A stretch of DNA of 8,263 nt from Elusimicrobiota bacterium (GTDB lineage Bacteria > Elusimicrobiota > Elusimicrobia > JACQJN01). A program made the translations under genes and the position numbers. Positions 1 to 6,810 of this stretch are shown here, in pieces (the first letter of the stretch is position 1; every line of letters begins with the position of its first letter). The notes under the pieces are model-generated. The model had not been told where the DNA came from, ran no database searches, and saw nothing but the letters and a program-made list of their open reading frames with translations. The stretch spans positions 1 through 8,263 of the forward strand of contig JACQJN010000089.1 of assembly GCA_016205085.1 (NCBI GenBank), in the 5' to 3' direction.

Positions 1-95
1 GTGCAGCATTATCCACCTTAAACATCTTGGCCATGGAAGGATTCCCTTTCCCATCCTTGCCATGGCAAGAGGCGCACTTCGCCCCGTATATCTTG
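1..95 (-). repeat. Heme-module repeat, copy 1 (second domain of the tandem cytochrome)
   Basis: This copy encodes the CASCHGKDGKGNP heme-binding segment. Positions 11-95 match 305-389 at 84 of 85 bases. Positions 1-95 match 3410-3504 at 88 of 95 bases, including an exact run over 1-36. The copy therefore resembles one relative on one side and the other relative on the other, as expected for a mosaic made by gene conversion or unequal crossover. The window edge falls inside it. Confidence 0.9.
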
Positions 96-472
96 GATGC
101 ATCTACCGCACCGCCTTCGACTTTTCCTTTTGCAGGTGCGGATGATCCCAAACCTCGAACATAGGCCACAACGGATGAGAGCTCATCTCCTTTCAGTTTT
201 CCTCCAAAGACGGGCATCTTATCCTTGCCCTTGGAGATCGTAGCCGTCAACTCCTCATCTGTCTTTCCCAGGGTCTCCTTGTCCACCAAGTTCAAAGCAG
301 AGACATCCACCTTAAACATCTTGGCCATGGAAGGATTCCCTTTCCCGTCCTTGCCATGGCAAGAGGCGCACTTCGCCCCGTATATCTTGCTCCCCTCTTG
401 TCCAACAACATAAACCACTCCACTGAGAAAAACGAACATTGCACAGAACATTTTCACGTTTAGTCTATACAT
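1..472 (-). CDS. Tandem-domain (at least diheme) small cytochrome c, 3' end off the left edge
   Basis: Reading leftward from the ATG at 470-472 gives 157 codons without a stop before the window edge. A hydrophobic leader covers about residues 7-24 and is probably a signal peptide ending near VVGQ. Two class I cytochrome c domains follow. The first has heme motif C35-ASC-H39 and a likely axial Met at M86-P87. The second has C133-ASC-H137 and is cut before its Met. The domains repeat with a 98-codon period, joined by a short Gly/Ala/Lys linker (about 109-126). It is a close paralogue of the monoheme gene at 3237-3587: 45 of the first 56 residues are identical, leader included. An AAGGTGA Shine-Dalgarno stretch sits just before the ATG, and a sigma-54 promoter lies about 30 bp upstream. 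It is probably a periplasmic electron shuttle. More domains could follow beyond the edge. Confidence 0.9.
   Translation of the reverse strand, partial: MYRLNVKMFCAMFVFLSGVVYVVGQEGSKIYGAKCASCHGKDGKGNPSMAKMFKVDVSALNLVDKETLGKTDEELTATISKGKDKMPVFGGKLKGDELSSVVAYVRGLGSSAPAKGKVEGGAVDASKIYGAKCASCHGKDGKGNPSMAKMFKVDNAA
305..389 (-). repeat. Heme-module repeat, copy 2 (first domain of the tandem cytochrome)
   Basis: This copy differs from positions 11-95 at one base only (347 versus 53), at an offset of 294 bp. It is the first of the two tandem cytochrome c domains. It includes the heme motif and the segment following it, up to about residue 56 of the protein. Confidence 0.9.
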
Positions 473-486
473 TTTTCACCTTCCTT

Positions 487-550
487 CAGCTCTTTAGCAC
501 GCAACATTCCCGCCATTTCAGATTCCACTTAAGAATAATAAATCTTCGGA
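487..550 (-). repeat. 64-bp duplicated promoter block, copy A
   Basis: It is identical to 6811-6874 at 61 of 64 bases. The block covers roughly -60 to the predicted start site of the sigma-54 promoter of the tandem cytochrome gene. Homology stops at about 550, five bases before the stop codon of the ATPase gene. The ATPase thus directly abuts the duplicated upstream region. Confidence 0.92.
501..515 (-). promoter_or_regulatory. Sigma-54 (RpoN) -24/-12 promoter of the tandem cytochrome c gene
   Basis: On the minus strand this reads TGGCGGGAATGTTGC. The -24 GG and -12 GC pairs have the invariant 10-bp gap, and the TGGC and TTGC cores match the RpoN consensus. The start site would fall near 489, giving a leader of about 17 nt with the ribosome site at 476-482. 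The element is fully conserved in the duplicated block at 6825-6839. Confidence 0.8.
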
Positions 551-554
551 GTTT

Positions 555-1670
555 TCATACCAATCCCTCCAGAAACCGCTGCGCTGGGCAAACGCGAATA
601 CCGTCAGGAGTAACATAATCCTTCTTCCCCACTGCGGAAATCTGCCACGCTTGGCAATTCGGGACACGCGCCTTCAGATAACGCAAGGCTGGGACTGGTG
701 GGACATCGTCCCATTTACACTCTACCAAGTGCAGGGGGCGACCATCCTCGAGCACGATGAAATCGATCTCCTGGCCCCGCACGTCTCGGAAATAACGCAG
801 CTCTGTCCCACGACCGAAAGCATCCTCCTGGAAATGCGCCCATTTGAGCAAATGCATAGCCACCAGATTCTCTAAGCGTAACCCTGGAGCTTTCACCAAC
901 GACCAATCAAAATGGTAATGCTTCTGCTCTTTTTGAACGGCGCGGATTTTAGTTGTGCCATAGGGTGGCAGACGGAATATAGCATACAGCCTTTCAAGAA
1001 TCAGAAGCCAATGGCTGACGGTCTTGTGGCTAACCCGAAGGTCCTCGCGCAAACTATTGATGGAAAGCGGCGAACCAACCAAGTCAGGAAGTCTCATCAT
1101 TAAAAGTTCCATCTTTCCTACATCTTGGACCTGTTCTAGGCTAGAGAGATCATCCCGAATCAGGCGGCTGCGATACTCCCTGGACCAGCGCTTCGCTCCA
1201 ACCTCGGTACCACCCAAATATGGCTCAGGGAAGCCTCCCCGATCCAGAAGTTCCTGAAAATCTCTGCGGCTACGAAGTCTAAGCTCTGCGACCGAGAATG
1301 GATACAAACGCAGGTAGTGATATCTCCCCTGAAGAGAGTCCCCCCCGAACCTGTAGAAATCCAGTCGGCCACTTCCGGTTACGAGAATCCGTTGGCCAGG
1401 CCTCTTTCCATCATAAAGCCCTTTAAGAAAATTGCGCCAGGAACGGAATTTATGTAATTCATCGAAAACCCAAATAGGGGAAACGGGCAACTCTCCCTTC
1501 AATATCCGCTCCCTATGCTCATCTACATCCCAATTGAGGTATCCACTTTGATCATGTCCCAACAAGGTCTTGGCCAGGGTCGTCTTGCCAACCTGCCTAG
1601 GCCCCCCCACAAACACCATTTTTTGCTTAAGGTCCGCCTGGATCTGCTTCATCAGGTAACGCTCTTTCAT
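555..1670 (-). CDS. AAA+ ATPase with C-terminal DUF4143 (nuclease-like) domain
   Basis: The 371-residue protein has the family's typical opening, with Walker A GGPRQVGKTT at about 22-31, Walker B VFDE ending at D70-E71, and a sensor-like TGS at 98-100. The GDSLQGRY...L.PFS stretch before the middle is a family signature. The C-terminal half is DUF4143-like. It ends in a PD-(D/E)XK-type pattern, E301-I-D303 then E317-C-K319, as seen in restriction-endonuclease folds. These ATPases are common and scattered across bacteria, and their cellular role is poorly known. The protein is cytoplasmic, with no signal peptide. Nothing ties it to electron transfer. It has its own sigma-70 promoter and lies between the terminator of the cytochrome-porin gene and the promoter of the tandem cytochrome, which looks like an insertion. 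The start at 1670 matches the family N-terminus; Met7 is a less likely alternative. Confidence 0.92.
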   Translation of the reverse strand: MKERYLMKQIQADLKQKMVFVGGPRQVGKTTLAKTLLGHDQSGYLNWDVDEHRERILKGELPVSPIWVFDELHKFRSWRNFLKGLYDGKRPGQRILVTGSGRLDFYRFGGDSLQGRYHYLRLYPFSVAELRLRSRRDFQELLDRGGFPEPYLGGTEVGAKRWSREYRSRLIRDDLSSLEQVQDVGKMELLMMRLPDLVGSPLSINSLREDLRVSHKTVSHWLLILERLYAIFRLPPYGTTKIRAVQKEQKHYHFDWSLVKAPGLRLENLVAMHLLKWAHFQEDAFGRGTELRYFRDVRGQEIDFIVLEDGRPLHLVECKWDDVPPVPALRYLKARVPNCQAWQISAVGKKDYVTPDGIRVCPAQRFLEGLV

Positions 1671-1676
1671 GTTTTC

Positions 1677-1705
1677 ATAATATCACTAATTTAACCTATT
1701 GTCAA
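1677..1705 (-). promoter_or_regulatory. Sigma-70 promoter of the ATPase gene, predicted leaderless
   Basis: The minus strand shows TTGACA (1700-1705), a 17-bp spacer, then TATTAT (1677-1682). Only six bases (GAAAAC) separate the -10 box from the ATG at 1670. The normal start site would be the A of the start codon or very near it, and there is no Shine-Dalgarno site in between. Either the mRNA is leaderless or translation begins at Met7. Confidence 0.8.
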
Positions 1706-1789
1706 AAAAAGTACAAAACATTTTCTCCTCCCGTGCAAATTACTACACTGGCCCATCCGCATGTGCAACCCGCAATCCAACAATAGCAC

Positions 1790-1821
1790 AAAAAAGCGCC
1801 CCGAGGTTCCCTCGGGGCGCT
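1790..1821 (-). terminator. Intrinsic terminator after the cytochrome-porin gene
   Basis: A perfect 12-bp GC-rich stem (arms 1795-1806 and 1810-1821) with a 3-nt loop is followed on the minus strand by six T (1790-1795). It lies 23 bp after the stop codon of the 1845-3164 gene. The plus-strand side has no T run, so it works in one direction only. Confidence 0.95.
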
Positions 1822-1844
1822 GTCCTTCCTACCGACTGAATGGA

Positions 1845-3164
1845 TTAGAACATGAACTGAATTTCCAGAGTAAGCTCCTGGCTCGTCGTCTTCGTCGTCG
1901 CCGCGGTCGTAGCGGTCCCATTCTTCACGCTCGTCTGAGAGCCCTCCAGCACAAACCGGCCGTGCTCCATCGGCTTCCAATGGATGCCCAGGGCCGGGCC
2001 GGAAGTCTCATTGTCTTTGAAGCTGGTGTCGGGGTCAAAGAAATCCCAGCGGAAGTAGGGGGCCAAATCCCCTCCCCAAACATGCGCCTGAGCCTCAAAA
2101 TAATATCCCTTGGATTTCTGCTCGTAACCGGTCTGGGCCGCCGTGTCGTATTTATTCTTGCCTATAAGATAGGAACCCACCAATGCCCCGCCGGTTCCGT
2201 TAAAGTCGAACGTATAATTTCCCAAGAAACCCAACTGGTTGAACTCGTCAGGGCTCAGGTACGTTCCGCTGAACCAATTCGAGGGATACTTGCCCTTATA
2301 GTAGTAAACCCCCAGCATGCTTCCTTTATCCCCGATAGAATAATCCGCGGAAACATAGATATCCTTATGGGTATCCGTGCCGATCTCTACCGAGTTTTCA
2401 TGCTTGCCCGTGCCATTGACCACCCCCGCCTCCACAAAAGCGTCCTTAATGCCCAAACCGGCCCCCACTCCATACTGTCTCGAGAACATGCGATAGGGGT
2501 TTGTTGTATTGACCGTGGAACTGAATGCCAATGGGCGGCTATACTCCAAACGGGCGCCACCTCCATGCAGATGCACCAACCACGGCATGATACGCCCTAT
2601 TCTGGCTGTCCAGAACGCGTCCTCATAACCGCTGATAGGCTTTAAGTACTGCAGATAGGCTTCGGCCAGCTTGGACCGTCCCCAGTCTCCCATGTCGGAT
2701 ACGTTTGTTTCAGAATTCTCCAAAGGATTCTTCTTCTCGTTTTCGTGAAGGTACATCTCAACGAAGTACGAGAATCCCTTGTCCAAGGGACCACCGGTAT
2801 AGAGACTTAAGGCATGCTCCTCAAAAGAAGACCTGGATTCCTTGGTTTCGGTTCCCGTAGCCAATGTCTCCACTTTCTTAGGCTTGGCCCAAGCGCGGAT
2901 CTTGCCCGTGATGGCCAAGTAGTCTGAAAGATTGGCTTCTTTCTCCTGGGTTCCAGGCATCGTATGCCCTTCCCTTAAAAACTTCTGGCCGGCCCGAGTC
3001 AACTTATATCCCGCCGCATGACACACATTGCAGCTGACGCCATACTTTCTGGCCCAGGCCGTGATAGCGCCCGCCTCCGATACCCCGAAGGCGACCAAAA
3101 TCGCGAGCGCGCCAAGCGCTGAACGACTCCAGCCCCTCCAAACCTGCCGACAATCAAGATTCAT
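1845..3164 (-). CDS. Outer-membrane monoheme cytochrome c-porin fusion, Cyc2-like architecture
   Basis: The protein is 439 residues long. A signal peptide (about 1-33, hydrophobic core 16-28, cleavage near EAGA) precedes a short cytochrome domain, WARKYGVSCNVCH, with heme motif C45-NVC-H49. A possible axial ligand lies at H67 or M69-P70. From about residue 80 to the end the sequence alternates aromatic, Gly and polar residues as amphipathic strands. It finishes in FMF, a typical outer-membrane barrel C-terminus. One N-terminal heme feeding a porin of this size is the layout of Cyc2 iron oxidases and related cytochrome-porins. Whether this one oxidises iron cannot be told from the sequence. 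A Thr/Ala-rich low-complexity stretch near 415-430 is probably a loop. AAGGAGG sits five bases before the ATG. It has its own sigma-54 promoter and a terminator. Confidence 0.85.
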   Translation of the reverse strand: MNLDCRQVWRGWSRSALGALAILVAFGVSEAGAITAWARKYGVSCNVCHAAGYKLTRAGQKFLREGHTMPGTQEKEANLSDYLAITGKIRAWAKPKKVETLATGTETKESRSSFEEHALSLYTGGPLDKGFSYFVEMYLHENEKKNPLENSETNVSDMGDWGRSKLAEAYLQYLKPISGYEDAFWTARIGRIMPWLVHLHGGGARLEYSRPLAFSSTVNTTNPYRMFSRQYGVGAGLGIKDAFVEAGVVNGTGKHENSVEIGTDTHKDIYVSADYSIGDKGSMLGVYYYKGKYPSNWFSGTYLSPDEFNQLGFLGNYTFDFNGTGGALVGSYLIGKNKYDTAAQTGYEQKSKGYYFEAQAHVWGGDLAPYFRWDFFDPDTSFKDNETSGPALGIHWKPMEHGRFVLEGSQTSVKNGTATTAATTKTTSQELTLEIQFMF

Positions 3165-3212
3165 CTGAGCCTCCTTATTATTGATATCTATGTGCCATCA
3201 ATTTACTTTTGA

Positions 3213-3227
3213 GCAACGAATTTGCCA
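3213..3227 (-). promoter_or_regulatory. Sigma-54 (RpoN) promoter of the cytochrome-porin gene
   Basis: The minus strand reads TGGCAAATTCGTTGC followed by T, an excellent -24/-12 match with exact spacing. It begins 10 bp after the stop of the monoheme cytochrome gene. The predicted start is near 3201, giving a leader of about 37 nt. No terminator separates the two genes, so readthrough from the decaheme operon is also possible. Confidence 0.8.
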
Positions 3228-3236
3228 CCCCTCTTC

Positions 3237-3587
3237 CTACTTCGTTTCGGTTTTCTTTACTGCCCCCAAAGACCGAATGTAAGCCACCAGGGCATCTACT
3301 TCTTCCACCTTTATCTTTCCTTCATAGGCCGGCATCTTGTTTTTTCCCTTGGAAATCAGGACGCGCAAATTTTCCTCCGTATCGCCCGCGGTGTCATCCG
3401 TAAAGTCCAGTGCAGCATTATCCACCTTAAACATCTTGGCCATGGCGGGGTTACCCTTACCATCCTTGCCATGGCAAGAGGCGCACTTGGCCCCGTATAT
3501 CTTGCCGCCATCCTGACCAACAACACAAACTACCCCGGTGAAAAAAAAGAATATTGCATAAAACATTTTTATGTTCAGTCCGTACAT
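3237..3587 (-). CDS. Small periplasmic monoheme cytochrome c (class I)
   Basis: The protein is 116 residues long. A hydrophobic leader (about 8-24) is followed by heme motif C35-ASC-H39, then the axial ligand region with M85-P86 in KGKNKMPAYEGK, and a C-terminal helix VDALVAYIRSL. This is the standard cytochrome c555/c6-type fold. It starts 24 bp after the stop of the MtrB/PioB-like gene, preceded by a GGGGAGGG ribosome site, so it is probably the last gene of the decaheme operon. It would shuttle electrons in the periplasm between the decaheme cytochrome and inner-membrane partners, an inference from position. It is the paralogue of the tandem-domain cytochrome at 1-472. Confidence 0.92.
   Translation of the reverse strand: MYGLNIKMFYAIFFFFTGVVCVVGQDGGKIYGAKCASCHGKDGKGNPAMAKMFKVDNAALDFTDDTAGDTEENLRVLISKGKNKMPAYEGKIKVEEVDALVAYIRSLGAVKKTETK
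3410..3504 (-). repeat. Heme-module repeat, copy 3 (monoheme cytochrome)
   Basis: It matches positions 1-95 at 88 of 95 bases, with an exact match over 3410-3445 against 1-36. All mismatches fall between 3446 and 3489. It encodes the heme motif and the following VDNAAL segment, which is also what the second domain of the left-edge cytochrome runs into. Confidence 0.88.
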
Positions 3588-3611
3588 TGTCCACTCCCTC
3601 CCCTTTATTTT

Positions 3612-5813
3612 TTAGAACGTATAAGATAACCCCAAGGAAACTAGGTGCGCATGATAGCCCGGCTGAGTCGCTCCCAAAAATACCGACTTGTTCCAGAGGG
3701 ACTGATAAACATCCAGCCTATCCTGAGACCAGTCCGTTTCGGTATACCTTTGGTATTCGTAACTGAGCCTAGCCACCAAATTCTTCAGCCAGCGATATCG
3801 CAGAGCTGTTCGTATCTTATTAAACCGAGTATAAGTATTTGGCAGATCCGTCGCTGTAGCGCTGGCTTTCTGAGAAGCACTTCCCACCAGAGGGTTAGGA
3901 TTGGCAGACCGCTGGATTCCTTTAGCATAAGACGTACCCCACTCCACATCTGCGTCCAGCTTATCCTCGACCACAGCATAGTTGGCACCCATATTGAACG
4001 TATGCACTGTGTCCTGCAGACGTCCAATCCAATCATTGTCGGCGAAGTCAAATGCAGCGGTTTCCCGATAGCGGGATTTCGTATCTATGGTCATCTGTTC
4101 CCAAGTATAATCGGAGTAGAGTCCCCATCTCTCCGAAGGATTGACATTCACGTCCACCGAGTAGTAATGAGTCTTGGTATCCAAAGCCCCGTACTCCGCC
4201 TCGAAATCATCTTTAACGAGACCGTAATCCAATCCCGCGCTCATAAAGTCCAGAGGATCCCACTCTCCCCTAACCGAAACCTTGTGGCGCTTTCTTCCCG
4301 CTTGGTCGTATTTTCGTGAAGCTTCTAGTTGGCCCAGAGAGGTTCCTTCTCCCAAGGGATAGGCTTCTTCAGCTACATGCTCTGCATTATAATTCTTGAC
4401 CGTGCGAAAAGAATACTGGTAACTGGGGCGAAGGACCAGAGACTGGAAGGGTTTGACGTTAAGGGAAGCGGTGTAGATATTTTCCTGCGTGGATTCCGAT
4501 TCACGAAACTCCCGGCCGACCCTTTCCCAATCATAAGCCAGTTTCATGCTGACAGGCTTGGTAAAAGAGTAGTAGAAGTCCGCTCCCACACCTGTCTTTT
4601 TGTATTCAAGGGGAAGACTTCTCCTGCTGCGCGTGGGGTTGAAGCCGGTTGTTGGTGTCGAGCTGGAAAAGTTGGTGTCGTATTGGACATACTGATCAAA
4701 AAGGATGCTGGGAGTACGGTTGTCCACGCTGTACCGGTTTGCATGCACATTGACGGAAATACGATCCTTGGGTTTCCAGTTCCACCGCAGCACACCGTTT
4801 AGGGTATATACCTTGCCATCCAAACTCTGCTGGGGAAGTCCCGGGAGTCCCAGTTGAGACATTCTATCGAGTATGCTTTGGTTGGAAGTAAAGGGAAGAA
4901 AAGGATCGTTTTGACTCTGAAAGTTCAGAGACAAACTCGCGTTCAATCGACTGCGAGCGGTTGTCTTCGCATTCAAGGCAGCGCTCAACTGGTGCGTCTG
5001 ATTGCTAGGAGGCAGAGTCAGTCTGGCGCTGCCAGGGATCCCGGAGGAAACGTACACGACATCCGCAAGTTGGAAGGGATTGTCCAGTGTCAAGGCTTTG
5101 ATTCCATTTTCAAAAGAGGAGAACTGGTAACCGGCACTCCAACCTAGGTCTTTCCCCACATACTCCGTCTCAAATTTCAGATGATGAGTCTGGTAATCTA
5201 CAGGCTCCGGGACCTCCTGTATCTGGCCGTGACCGTAGGTCACGCCAATCGCCTTATTCCCCTCCTTTTTCTCAGCCTCATAGTCCAGATTGGTACGCCA
5301 CTGACCGGTAGGGTTGTAAGTATAGGAAACACCAGCCTTTTTTCTATCCACCCGCAAAGCAACGACAGGGGACCAAGGCAGAAAACCCGCCGCATTATTG
5401 GTGGAGGTTTGGAGACTGGACTGCATATTATCAGGAAGAGTGAATGTACCATTCCCATCATTTCGCAGGAAGGTCTGAGCGGTATTGGAGAGGTTGTGTG
5501 GAATCTGATCATAGGAGAGGGAAAGCTTATGCAAACCCCACATGCCGGTCTCTATGCTGATGCGCTGGTCTTTTAACCCCGGCTTGAATCCATCCAATTG
5601 GAAATAACAGGTGGCTCCACTTTTATCCAACCCCAGCCGCTCCAGATAAAACCCATGCGGCACATCTATATACTCATCAAATTTGGAAGAAGCGGTATTC
5701 CCACGGACCGCTTGTCCCCAAAAGTCCACACTTAAAATAGGTTCGGAGGCCAAAGATTTAGAGGCCAAAAGGAAGACAATCCAAGCAAGCATTTTCATTT
5801 TTTTTAAATCCAT
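3612..5813 (-). CDS. mtrB: MtrB/PioB-family outer-membrane beta-barrel, partner of the decaheme cytochrome
   Basis: The protein is 733 residues long from the ATG at 5813. This start is preferred over the in-frame codon at 5864 because a strong AAGGAGG lies six bases upstream and a proper signal peptide begins there (residues 1-22, cleavage near KSLA/SEP). The family shows in EYIDVPHGFYLE (about 47-58) and in YDQIPHNLSNTAQTF (101-115). The rest is a long series of amphipathic strands ending in GLSYTF, a barrel-assembly signal. In MtrAB/PioAB complexes this barrel sheathes the decaheme cytochrome through the outer membrane. The N-terminal CxxC of Shewanella MtrB is absent; I see one cysteine only, C69. 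It follows the decaheme gene by 10 bp. The symbol denotes the family; mtoB or pioB would fit equally well. Confidence 0.92.
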   Translation of the reverse strand: MDLKKMKMLAWIVFLLASKSLASEPILSVDFWGQAVRGNTASSKFDEYIDVPHGFYLERLGLDKSGATCYFQLDGFKPGLKDQRISIETGMWGLHKLSLSYDQIPHNLSNTAQTFLRNDGNGTFTLPDNMQSSLQTSTNNAAGFLPWSPVVALRVDRKKAGVSYTYNPTGQWRTNLDYEAEKKEGNKAIGVTYGHGQIQEVPEPVDYQTHHLKFETEYVGKDLGWSAGYQFSSFENGIKALTLDNPFQLADVVYVSSGIPGSARLTLPPSNQTHQLSAALNAKTTARSRLNASLSLNFQSQNDPFLPFTSNQSILDRMSQLGLPGLPQQSLDGKVYTLNGVLRWNWKPKDRISVNVHANRYSVDNRTPSILFDQYVQYDTNFSSSTPTTGFNPTRSRRSLPLEYKKTGVGADFYYSFTKPVSMKLAYDWERVGREFRESESTQENIYTASLNVKPFQSLVLRPSYQYSFRTVKNYNAEHVAEEAYPLGEGTSLGQLEASRKYDQAGRKRHKVSVRGEWDPLDFMSAGLDYGLVKDDFEAEYGALDTKTHYYSVDVNVNPSERWGLYSDYTWEQMTIDTKSRYRETAAFDFADNDWIGRLQDTVHTFNMGANYAVVEDKLDADVEWGTSYAKGIQRSANPNPLVGSASQKASATATDLPNTYTRFNKIRTALRYRWLKNLVARLSYEYQRYTETDWSQDRLDVYQSLWNKSVFLGATQPGYHAHLVSLGLSYTF

Positions 5814-5818
5814 AAATT

Positions 5819-5825
5819 CCTCCTT
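5819..5825 (-). promoter_or_regulatory. Ribosome binding site that fixes the start of the MtrB-like gene
   Basis: AAGGAGG on the minus strand overlaps the TAA stop codon of the decaheme gene (5824-5826) and lies six bases before the ATG at 5813. It supports the shorter reading frame and suggests translational coupling of the two subunits. Confidence 0.85.
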
Positions 5826-6765
5826 ACCTTTGGAGTCGAACCCCTGAGGGATGGTTCGAACCATGTATCTGCGAATGGCACTCTGTGCAGCTCCTGCCCG
5901 CTAGATGAAGATTGTCAGGGTTACTGGCGGTAACGGGGTGCCGGGCTTCAATGTGACACTGCTGGCACAACCTGGGCCTCTTGGCTTTAAGAAGGCGATC
6001 GTGTTGGGAACCGTGCGGTTGATGACAGTTCAGACAGTTTTCCCTAACGGGGGCATGCTCCCATAGAAACGGCCCCTTTTTCTCAGCATGGCAGGAGAGG
6101 CAGTTTTCATTCACTGAGGCCTGCTTTAGTAGAGTGGGACCGACACTCCCATGGGGATTATGGCAATCCGTGCAACTCATTTTTCCCTCGCGCAAAGGCA
6201 TATGGGAGGAACGCTGGAACTGGGCCTTTTTCGTGTTGTGACACTGAAAGCAAGTCTCCATCACGCTTGCCTTGGCCAGGAGAAGCTTCCCCCCGGGGCT
6301 CTTCGCCTCATGCATGCTGTGGCAGGAGAGGCAGGAGACATCCTGCGACTCGTGCTTACTCCCTTCCCAATGAAAGCGAGTACCTCCCTTATGACACTCC
6401 AAACAAGTCTTGGCAATCTCTTTACTGGAAAGTTTCTTAGGATTTCTGATGGCGAAGAAATCTGGATTATTCTTGTCTCCAGCGGCGGATGCATGCAAAG
6501 AGCCGGGACCGTGGCAAGTTTCGCAAGACTTAGAAAATTCAATGCCCTTGGCCCTGGGCCACGCCTTAGCATGAATGTTATCTTTAAAGCTTTCCCGGTT
6601 GGCATGACACTGGAGGCAAGTCTCGGCCCCCACAAATTCAGCCGCTTTAGAAGAAGATGGTTCCTTCGACTCCTGAGCTGAGATACGTTTTTCCAAAGTT
6701 CGACTCAAAAGAAAAACAGACAATAGAACCAAAACTGACCCCATCCAGCGAGTATTTTTCCTCAT
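5824..6765 (-). CDS. mtrA: Periplasmic decaheme c-type cytochrome, MtrA/DmsE family
   Basis: The 313-residue protein has ten CXXCH heme motifs, starting at C50, C81, C121, C145, C172, C198, C222, C244, C267 and C293. An N-terminal hydrophobic segment (about 9-21) serves as signal peptide or anchor. Length, heme number and motif spacing fit the MtrA/MtoA/PioA/DmsE family. These cytochromes form a heme wire through the MtrB-type barrel and carry electrons between periplasm and cell surface. Many extra histidines (for example H65, H138, H188, H205, H251 and H287) are candidate distal ligands. A GGAGGGG ribosome site precedes the ATG. It is the first gene of the run with the barrel and the monoheme cytochrome, behind a sigma-54 promoter and an FNR-type box. 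No MtrC-like surface cytochrome is in the window. Confidence 0.95.
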   Translation of the reverse strand: MRKNTRWMGSVLVLLSVFLLSRTLEKRISAQESKEPSSSKAAEFVGAETCLQCHANRESFKDNIHAKAWPRAKGIEFSKSCETCHGPGSLHASAAGDKNNPDFFAIRNPKKLSSKEIAKTCLECHKGGTRFHWEGSKHESQDVSCLSCHSMHEAKSPGGKLLLAKASVMETCFQCHNTKKAQFQRSSHMPLREGKMSCTDCHNPHGSVGPTLLKQASVNENCLSCHAEKKGPFLWEHAPVRENCLNCHQPHGSQHDRLLKAKRPRLCQQCHIEARHPVTASNPDNLHLAGRSCTECHSQIHGSNHPSGVRLQR

Positions 6766-6810
6766 AACATCCCCTCCATTTCAAGATCAGCAAGCTATAA
6801 AAATCTCCGC

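Noticed and set aside
1761..2645. Long plus-strand open frame (294 codons) opposite the cytochrome-porin gene
   Set aside because: It lies fully antisense to a gene with signal peptide, heme motif, ribosome site and terminator. Its translation shows no recognisable domain, and it runs through the terminator stem.
3181..3201. TTGAT and ATCAA half-sites flanking 11 bases before the cytochrome-porin gene
   Set aside because: FNR boxes need a 4-base spacer. This spacing does not fit a Crp/Fnr dimer and is likely chance in AT-rich DNA.
3645..4319. Plus-strand open frame opposite the MtrB-like gene
   Set aside because: It is the shadow of a long barrel gene, with no ribosome site or plausible protein features.
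5814..5864. N-terminal extension of the MtrB-like protein from the in-frame codon at 5864
   Set aside because: The extension would overlap the decaheme gene and bury the signal peptide. The AAGGAGG at 5819-5825 fits the ATG at 5813.
6151..6681. Plus-strand open frame opposite the decaheme gene
   Set aside because: It is antisense to ten regularly spaced CXXCH codon sets, and its own translation has no domain.
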